A DNA stretch of 64,000 nucleotides from Cladosporium sp. IMV 00045 (lineage: Eukaryota > Ascomycota > Dothideomycetes > Cladosporiales > Cladosporiaceae): contig MSJI02000741.1 in the NCBI GenBank assembly GCA_001931905.2, forward strand, positions 107,167 to 171,166. The letters run 5' to 3'. The position numbers and the translations under genes were made by a program. How positions within the stretch are numbered: position 1 is the stretch's first letter; each line of letters opens with the position of its first letter. Below, piece by piece: positions 56,474 to 64,000 of this stretch. The notes below the pieces were generated by a model that ran no database searches, was not told the DNA's origin, and saw only the letters and a list, made by a program, of their open reading frames with translations.

Positions 56474-59350
56474 AGGGAGAGGAGGAAACGATATATTCAG
56501 GAAGTTCATGCCGTTGATGCGATCACGTGGATGGGTGAGGCTTAGATATCTAGCTACAGTATGATAGAGGCAGACAGGTTACGAGGCGGTGGTGACTGAC
56601 GTCTTCTCAATAATGAATGCCGACGATGATTCTTAAGACTTCGTTCCATTTACCGCGTTGCGATCAAGGCACGCAACAGCACAGTAGTGATCGCAGTGCA
56701 TGTAGTCAGGCCACCCGCGCATCGGCAATGACATCAGCAAACAAATGCCGGCAAAGCTTATTATTGCATGTATTGACTCGGTCGTCTCAAGTCTGCCATT
56801 CACGATCGGGTTCGCCGATGGTCTGGCGGGAACTCCAAGAATCGGGACGGGCAAGCACGTATGGCTTGACTCGCCCGATGAGCGAATACCGCCGATTCAC
56901 CGAGGCCATGGAAGAAAGGCATTGAGAGTCTCGAATGGGCACGGCACGGCTTGTGTTCGGTATGCTCTGCGTCGGGAAGAAGAAGGGAAAGGGAAGAGGG
57001 CTAGAAACGACTTATTGAGTGCCGATACTGCGCGACTGGACATGACATGTAAAAGCGGTGCTGTGCGTTTCTCTCCTCGCTCCCTTACTGTAACTAGAGG
57101 GCGCCGGGCTCAACGCGGGAGAGGCCTAATAGAGATTCAGAGATGATATCCAAGCGAGCTGTACAAAAAGCCACAAACAGTGGCTTTCTCCACTGAGAAT
57201 CTGGAAAGGCTCGAACGCGTGCTCCGTGCATGGGGAAGATTGGAAAGAACAAATCAACAATACTCACACGTTCTTTCTCCCAAACACGTGGGTAGAAGAA
57301 AACGCGGCAGAGGAAAAAACGATTCACAGGGCGTGATAGGGCGGACGCGCCGCGCATGGGAAATTGAGCCTTGAGAAGAGGCGCGACAACCCGGTGCTGT
57401 GGTATTGGAGTGGCGGGTCGGTTTATTTCCACTGTACTTCAGGGGAGTTGGGAGGCTGGTGAGTGATAGGTGGTGGATTGATGGGGAGCGTTTCGCGGGG
57501 GAAATTTGAAGGGGGTAGCAGGGCGAACGGTTTATTAGATCTGAGAGTAGTTATGGTGGTACCCGTACAGTTCCAGGCGCATAGCGGCAGCATGCTCCAA
57601 TTTGTCGGATCCAATGGTAGCAGGCTCCAGGATTTGCGCGGGGAGATCGCACGGATATGTGGTGGGTAATGACATTCCTAGATCCATACCGTCTTGTTGG
57701 ATCAAGCACTCTACTCAGCCTCATTCGGTGAGGTTACATTCGTTGATAGATCGCAAAAAGTATCTCGCAACTTTGATTTGGAAGAGTCATGATTGCCAGG
57801 GTTGTGCCTTGGAAGAAAGCAGGTCAAGCTCCGGTGTGCAGAGATGCGGTGGCTGGTGGAGTTTGCATGTGCGGTGATGATCTGACTCAGTAAGGACCGA
57901 GGCTCTTAGGAGCAACAAAGGCAATTGGCCAGATAGGGTTCATTGGCGCCGAACGTTGCTGGCCCAGAGAAGCACGCCCCGCCTGCAAGACTGGAGCGAG
58001 GGCATCAAAGGAGAGAGCCGAGAGAAAAAAATATGGTCGATTGGAGAAGTGAATAATACCTATCTGATACATCCTTATGTGCCAAGGTACTATTGCCGAA
58101 GCGTGGGAAGCGCCAGGAGAAAGGGAACGGAATAGGGACACAGCAGTAGCGCTGGCTGGGTATGTACGGTTGTGCCACGCGAAACGATCTGCTTGCGTTT
58201 TCCGGGCCTTGTTTGTGAACGCTCGTTACCGCCCGCGGGTGGTGTTGGTGCTCGTTGAGGCTCGTGTGAGATGCAGCGCGCCGCGCACTAGAAACCTGGT
58301 GTTGGGGATCGAGAGAGAATTGCCACCTCACATGCTGGATGCGATTGCCGATTGATGAACGAGTGACGAGCACCGACAGGAAGATGAGTGCGCTCGATCC
58401 AAGCCTCGAGACAAAATGACGGCATGCTTCGGGCTGGTGCACTTCAGTAGACGCAACTAGGCGGTAAAACAGGGCAAAAGCAAGTTTGGGCTGCAGGACG
58501 AGGCGCATTGGCGATTGGCGATTGGCCTGCGGGGAAGATGGAGGAAGTGAACTGGCTGGACGGGCTTTCAAGAGGGGACAGCGCACACGGCAAAGTGAAG
58601 TGACGGCTTGACGGTAGAGCAGGACGACGATCGCGCGAGAAGCATGCGGGCCAAGGTTAACCATGCTGCCCTGTGCGTACCTGCAGCAGGGGCTCATGAA
58701 GGTTGTCTTAGAGCTGCGGTAAGTAGTAAGAGGTAAGTGAGGTGAGCTTGGTGGAGAAGAGCTACTACGGTACTATCGAGCTATTACTGTGGTGAGCATC
58801 CGGCATGACTGAGAGTGATGGGAGAGAGGGGAGAGGGGGGGAGGGGAGCGGGAAGAGCTACAACAGCAGTGGTAGTGAGCACTACGGAACTACTGAGCAG
58901 TAAGATACTTCGTAGGTTCACGAGCTATGGTCCTTTTTGGCGCCGCCGACCGTTGTGCAGGATTCAAGGGTGTTAGCACCAGGCCACGGCGCGTCCAAGC
59001 ACACTCTATCCAAGCACCATTCCCAGTTGCAGCAGTTGCATTTCCTGGTTGGAATCATGTCTAGTCAGTGCTTCTCCCCGTCACTGCTGTACGCCTGACG
59101 TCGCGCCTGCTTGACCCGCTGTCCGCTGTCCGCCGTCCATAAACCCAACCCTCACCCACTGCATGTGCTGTGCTTCGTTTCCCTCCTCCTCACACCACCC
59201 TCTCACCGATCACTAACAATCGCGTCGTCGCCTCACCGCCGTCAGCTCCAATCACTAGCCTTCACATAGCATCAACATCGAGTATCAATCGATCGCTATC
59301 CATCAATTCGCCTGTTCACCAACAACAAGAACAAGAACATCACCATCAAC
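56474..59350. other. 2.9 kb gene-free region, the longest in the window
   Basis: No supported gene. Open frames on both strands (for example 58005-58697 minus) lack domains. A purine tract with flanking imperfect repeats lies at about 58750-58910 (listed separately). The last 300 bases are C/A-rich and lead into the CFEM gene's 5' leader. Confidence 0.45.
58752..58912. repeat. Purine tract flanked by imperfect gagctac/ctacgg repeats
   Basis: A 29-base uninterrupted purine run (58820-58848, mostly ggga) lies between two similar arms. Both arms carry gagctac followed by a ctacgg-a/t-act word and ctattact/ctactga variants, so the unit looks like a diverged duplication around a purine core. Confidence 0.5.
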
Positions 59351-60664
59351 ATGAAGGCCTCTTTCGCTCTCGCCGCTGCTGGCGCCGCCATTGTTGCCGC
59401 CCAGAGCCTCGACTCTCTCCCCGACTGCGGTGTAAGTCATTTCCGTCGGTTTTCGAGCCATTGATGTGCTGCATCGTTGCCGTGTTGCGATATGCTTCCA
59501 AACGATCAATGGTCATTCACTGCACTGTCAGAAACCAAGCACTGACACGCTCTTTCGCAGCGCACTTGCGTCAACAGCATGCTCGGCATCGCGACCTCTC
59601 AGTTCGGCTGCGGTCAAGGCGACGTCCAGTGCTACTGCCGCGAGCCCAACTTCGGCTACGGTGTCCGTGACTGCGCCAACGAGGCCTGCAGCTCCAGCGA
59701 TGCCGCCACCGTGATCGCCTTCGGTACTCAGTACTGCCAGAGTGAGTATATCCGACAATTCGATCGAATCGTAGCACACGCTAACATCAACACCAGACGC
59801 CCTCGCCTCCGCCGCCTCTGGTAGCGGTAGCGCCAGCGCGACTGGAAGCGCTCTCTCCATCCTTTCCTCTGCCGCCGGCGGATCTGGCAGCTCGAACGCC
59901 ACCGAGACTGGTGCGGGTGCGGGTGGTGCTTCCGGCTCTGGCACCGCTACTCAGACGTGAGTACAATTCCGAGTCTCCATTCTTCCAAGCCTTTCTAACC
60001 CATTAAACAGTTCCACCGTCACCGGCGACAGCAACTCGACCGAGACTGGCGCGGCCGCTGCAGGCGGTATCTCTGCGATCAACGGCGGCACCTCCGGCTA
60101 TGCTCTCGGCACCAACACCCTCACTGCTGGCGGTGACGCTACCAGCGTCAGCGGCGTCGAGTTCTCTGCTCTCCCCTCCGCTGGTGGAGTTGTTGCCGCC
60201 GCCAACGGCTCTTCGACCACTCTGTCTGGCTCAGCTCTTGGAGGTGCCGTCGGTGCCGGTGCTCTCGGTGGCGCTCTCGCTGGTGCCCTCGGTGGTGCGA
60301 CTGGCAGCGCCGGGTCTGCTGGTGCTTCCGCGACTTCTGGTGCCGGCTCCATCACTTCTGGCGCATCTTCTGCTCTGAGCTCAGGCGCTTCTGATGCTTC
60401 CTCTGGTGCATCAGGTGCTTCTGAGACCGCCAGCAGCGCAGGTGGCGAGGCTTCCAGCGATGCGTCTTCCGCCGGTTCTGAGGCGACCAGCTCTGCTGCC
60501 GAGGGAGGTAAGTTCTATCAATCCACTCTTCCATGCCAAAAATTAAAGATTGCAATGCTAACAAAACATCCACAGCCTCCGACGCCTCCGGCAACGCCGG
60601 CGCCCTCCAGACCGCCGCTCCTGGCCTGATCGGCGCCGCCGCCCTCATGATCCTGGCTCTGTAA
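59351..60664 (+). CDS. CFEM-domain GPI-anchored surface protein
   Basis: A secreted CFEM protein of 335 aa from five exons: 59351-59431, 59561-59741, 59797-59956, 60011-60507 and 60576-60664. The joined length is in frame. The signal peptide is MKASFALAAAGAAIVAAQS. The CFEM domain starts at LDSLPDCG, and eight cysteines follow in the family order (DC, TC, GC, QC, YC, DC, AC, YC). In Candida such domains bind haem. A low-complexity Ser/Gly/Ala tail of about 220 residues carries scattered N-x-S/T sites. It ends with GNAGALQTAAPGLIGAAALMILAL, a GPI-attachment signal. The first intron is long (129 nt). It may act in haem uptake, wall structure or host interaction; the sequence does not tell which. 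Confidence 0.93.
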
Positions 60665-61927
60665 ATGCAACCCCAACCTCCCCACATACAACGGCGTAGA
60701 GAGAATATTTCCAGGGCCTCCGCAAGGCTCAGTCTCTTAATAATGTCTTAACACACTCCCTCTCTCTGCGATAACACCCTACCCAAGGAAAACGCCCGCT
60801 CACGACACAAATGTTTGACGACCACCAAACCATGACAGGATACCCAAGTTGGGAATTTTGGGGAAAAAACAAAACACGGATTGGTTGGCGTACAGCGGGA
60901 ATGACCTTTTTTTTCACTTTCGTTCCTTCTCTCTTTCTTCTGCGATGATACCATGCTCTGCTCGCAGAGTGCTATGGGGTTTCTGGACTTTCTCTCACAC
61001 GAGACACGCTTTGTCGGCCTGGCGCTCGCGTCGGCTGGATGGATGGTGCTTGCTTTTTTGAATGTTTTGTACCAAGTTGAACGATTCCGTAATAATACTC
61101 TCTATCTTGAACCAAACCTCGCTTCCTTTCCCTCCCTGTGCTTGATCGTGTGCGCGGTATTCGTGGAAAAGTTGCACGCGCGCGTGCCCGAACAACAAGG
61201 AAGATGTGAAGTCCCCCCTTTTCTTCGGAGATGCATTCCGCGCTGCCTTGTCCCTATCCTCCCAAGAAACGGGCATCTGTTAGCATAGTGAAGATACATG
61301 ATTCACAAGCAAGCGAATTGAAAATACGACTCAATTCCCCTATTCACAGTAAGCTCGTAATACACAACTATAAATCCACGCCCTTGAACGGGGAGATGCA
61401 TCTCATCGAATGTTCGTCAAGCATGGCCATGTCTGTCTTTCTGGGGTGCATTTCCTACACGTGTGAGAACGCTATATTTCATGCTAGAAACTGGTCGCAA
61501 AGATTAGGTGTATAAGTATCTGCTGTGTGGTTTTCGAAAAGTGCTCAGGGACTCTTGGGCATTGTTTGAGGGTTGCCAATCTCGCTCCACCGGGTTCATT
61601 CGCAGGCGTGGGATGGGATACAAGTTTGAGTCCTCGATTCTGGCACTTCGAGCAAGAGGAATTTCGGGTAAGCGTTGATGACTCGAGATCTACGCTGCAT
61701 GTAACCCGCAGGACAGCTTGTGTCGCACTTGTATTCGGATCTCTAGATAAGGTGCAGGTGAGATAATGGTAGGTCCGAGGTCAAGCAAATCCTGAGTTTT
61801 TGAATTTTGATTCTTGAAATACAGAGAGCCAAGTTGGTTTAATCAAACTCCGCGCCATCTAATAGAGCCATTGAATATCGTCACAACAGCCTCCCGATTT
61901 TCTGGTATTTTTCATCTCATCTCGCAT
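60665..61927. other. 1.3 kb convergent intergenic region
   Basis: No supported gene between the CFEM and PRPP synthetase 3' ends. ORFs at 60953-61288 (plus) and 60995-61276 (minus) overlap each other and show no features. Confidence 0.5.
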
Positions 61928-63097
61928 TTAATCGACGGGCGCGTGCTTGAAGAGGAAAGACACGCTCTCACCGTTGTGAGTTCTACGGCAAGCTTCGGCG
62001 AGCTGGAGGGGTAGAATGTTAGCAAATGGATTCTGCCTGAAGAAAACAGAGATGGACCAAGCTTACAGTAGGTGAAATGTCAAGAGTGACGATTCTGTCA
62101 CACAGCGCCTTCTTCTCCTCGTGAGGCACGGTGTTGGTGACGACCAAGTGCTTCAGCTTGCTGTTGTTGATTTTCTGGATCGCATCGCCACTGAGGATAC
62201 CGTGGGTGACGATGGCGATGGCGGCTTTGGCGCCGTGCTCGATGACAACATCAGCTGCCTTGCAGAGGGTGCCGCAGGTGTCGGCCATGTCGTCGACGAT
62301 GATGGCCGTACGGTCTTTTACGTCGCCGACCAGCACCATGCGGCTGACTTCGTTGGGACGGGCGCGCTCCTTGTGGATGAGAGCGAAGCCGACGTTGAGA
62401 TTGTCGGCGATGGCGGTTGCTCTGTGGTTGCATAGTCAGCAAACGTATTCATAAGAATACTCGTGCCAGTGAATCTCCTCACCTCTTTGCTCCACCAGCG
62501 TCGGGTGAGACGATGACACATTCCTGGGGCACCAAGTTCTCGCGAATCCACCTGAGCGTGCTAGGCTCTGCGTAAAGGTTGTCGACGGGCACATTGAAGA
62601 AGCCCTGGATCTGGCTGGCGTGCAGGTCCATTGTGATAACATGGTTGCAGCCGGCGGTCTGCAGCATGTTTGCCATGAGTTTGGCAGTGATTGGAGCCCT
62701 GCTCTTGTCCTTCTTATCCTGGCGGGCGTAGGGGAAGTTGGGCAGGACGGCGGTGATGCGGCGCGCAGAGGCGGTGCGGCAGGCATTGATGAGGATGAGG
62801 AGCTCCATGATGTGATCGTTGATGCTGTGCGACTCGGTGGACTGGATGATGAAGACTGTAGCCGCTCGGTCAGCCGTGGCTCTCGTTCTCGTTCCCGTTC
62901 CATGTCCCTCGTCGCATCACTCGCGGTCACATACCATCCTCGTCACGCACACTCTCGCCAATCGATATGCTGGTCTCGTTGTTCGAGTATTGCAGGACCA
63001 TGATTTTGGCCAGCTCGATACCGAGGCGGTCAGCCACCAGTTTGGCGAGCTGACCGTGGCTGTTGCCAGTCAGGAGTTTGATTGAGTTGGTAGCCAT
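61928..63097 (-). CDS. Ribose-phosphate pyrophosphokinase (PRPP synthetase)
   Basis: This enzyme makes PRPP from ribose-5-phosphate and ATP, the entry point to purine, pyrimidine, histidine and tryptophan synthesis. Exons 62935-63097, 62483-62855, 62067-62421 and 61928-62002 give 321 aa, the standard length for the short PRS subunits (yeast Prs2/3/4 type). Landmarks are [37 protein letters not shown] across the first junction, [17 protein letters not shown] (ATP/Mg loop), [30 protein letters not shown] and the PRPP-binding loop [11 protein letters not shown]. It ends [15 protein letters not shown]. No insertion is seen of the kind found in yeast Prs1/Prs5. The ATG at 63097 is the family start. 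The number within the PRS family cannot be assigned. Confidence 0.95.
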
Positions 63098-63646
63098 TGT
63101 CGGCTGGTATGGTGTGTTGCGGGTAAGGGCAACGGGGTATCATGTCGGGAGAGAGGGAAATGTTCTGAGTCGCAAAGCTGCGTCGACGAAGCCTGAAAGC
63201 ATGATGTCGGACCGGAAATTCTTTGCGCTAGCAAGCGCAAAAGGTGGGGTCGGGAGGGAAGTTTGAGCGAAAATTGACATATGAAAGGCCAGAAAGTGAA
63301 GATGTGCCGTAAGCAAATATTCGCAATGGAGTCAGGGTTCTCCTTTCACTGATGGGCTGGAGATGGTATGTATAGAGGATGGGAAATCAAGAAAATCAAG
63401 GAAATCATCAAGAATGGTGTTCACAAAAAAATCGGGGTATCAAAAATTCAGAGTACAGCAGCGTGAAAGGCCGCCATTGATTGTCGCTATGAAGAGCCCA
63501 ACTCCGTCTACACTTTTTTCGCCCATGACTACAGGCGTGATCTCGCTGAACGCGCAGACTCTCAAAGTGACTTGACCACTGGCGCAGGTCGCCGGCCCAG
63601 ATTAAACATCCGGTACCTTCGACTTCTGTTTCTACGCAAGAATAAT
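63098..63646. other. Intergenic: PRPP synthetase promoter and eS6 3' flank
   Basis: No gene. Both neighbours are on the minus strand. Confidence 0.6.
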
Positions 63647-63968
63647 CTACTTGCGCATGCTGGAGGCACGACGCTTGCGGAACTCGGCCTGCTTGGCCTT
63701 CTCCTCGGCGACACGCTTGTGCATGATCTGGGCGTACTCGTTCTGCAGTTGTGTAAGTGAATGTCCCGAGTCTCTCTCTCGCTTTTGTTCCTGAACTTAC
63801 GGCAGCGTCCTTGGAGGCCTCGGCCTGGCGGCGCTTGAGTGCGATGCGGTGACGCTTGTGCTGGAGACGCTGGGGGGTGACCAGACGCTGGATGCGAGGA
63901 GCCTTGGTGTAGGGCTTGGCGCCCTCCTTCTTGGGCTGGACCTCGCGGCGGATGACGAACTTGCGGAC
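63647..63968 (-). CDS. RPS6: 40S ribosomal protein eS6, C-terminal exons (5' part outside window)
   Basis: These are the last two exons of eS6, a core small-subunit protein whose C-terminal serines are phosphorylated downstream of TOR. Exons are 63801-63968 and 63647-63742, with a 58-nt intron between. The sequence begins at a clear acceptor (gatctag), [16 protein letters not shown], then [22 protein letters not shown] and [17 protein letters not shown]. It ends [21 protein letters not shown] and [10 protein letters not shown]. The RRASS near the end holds the conserved phosphorylation sites. An intron starts upstream (63969 to at least 64000), so the gene continues past the edge. Confidence 0.93.
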
Positions 63969-64000
63969 CTAGATCACAATCACGTTAGCAACTTGGAATC

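Noticed and set aside
58005..58697. 230-codon minus-strand ORF in the large gap
   Set aside because: Composition is Ser/Arg/Leu-rich without domain or splice support; looks random.
60953..61288. ORF with a possible membrane segment downstream of the CFEM gene
   Set aside because: It overlaps an equally long antisense ORF and lacks a plausible promoter or homologous motif.

Overview
The window is nuclear DNA of a filamentous ascomycete (Pezizomycotina). Genes are dense, with many 43-80 nt GT-AG introns carrying CTRAY-like branch points. The gene repertoire is typical of that group: a fungal-specific transcription factor, a Dal5-type permease, a PDR-type ABC pump, tannase, a CFEM GPI protein, a DSC-complex subunit and SPO22. 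A dothideomycete is my best guess, but it is an inference from overall feel, not from a marker. Coordinates of spliced genes come from joining exons by eye at GT-AG sites and checking that the joined length is a multiple of three.

Layout. Bases 1-14.4 kb are an accessory, metabolism-rich block: the 3' part of a fungal_trans regulator, an allantoate-permease-like transporter, an AT-rich gap, a DUF2235 hydrolase, an SSU1-type sulfite exporter divergent from a secreted tannase/feruloyl esterase, a short-chain dehydrogenase and a GPI-anchored Ser/Thr-rich wall protein. Bases 16.3-24 kb hold LSM1 and four reading frames I do not recognise, two of which are separated only by one in-frame TAG. Bases 25-36.3 kb hold a full-size PDR ABC transporter, a PAF-acetylhydrolase-like enzyme, SUS1/ENY2 and a GT31-like glycosyltransferase. 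Bases 36.7-64 kb are mostly housekeeping: ATE1, a diphosphoinositol-phosphate Nudix enzyme, an alpha/beta hydrolase, an RCC1-repeat protein, DSC3, a Dabb protein, ISA1, RVB1, SPO22/ZIP4, a myotubularin phosphatase, a CFEM protein, PRPP synthetase and the 3' part of ribosomal protein eS6.

How the genes work together. I see no convincing biosynthetic cluster or operon-like system. The most suggestive groupings are the regulator next to the permease, and the sulfite exporter and tannase sharing one 0.8 kb divergent promoter. Several housekeeping pairs are also divergent (ISA1/RVB1, SPO22/myotubularin) or convergent with tiny gaps (RCC1-like/DSC3, 26 bp).

Most interesting observations. (1) A [D1,2] stwintron (nested twin intron) in the ABC transporter gene explains a 436-nt gap that no single GT-AG intron can explain. 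(2) Two unknown ORFs in the same frame are joined by TAG-ATG, a candidate for stop-codon readthrough, a nonsense-split gene or a cryptic intron. (3) The five-intron structure of ATE1 hides its N-terminal cysteine domain. (4) The 5' end of SPO22 is ambiguous.
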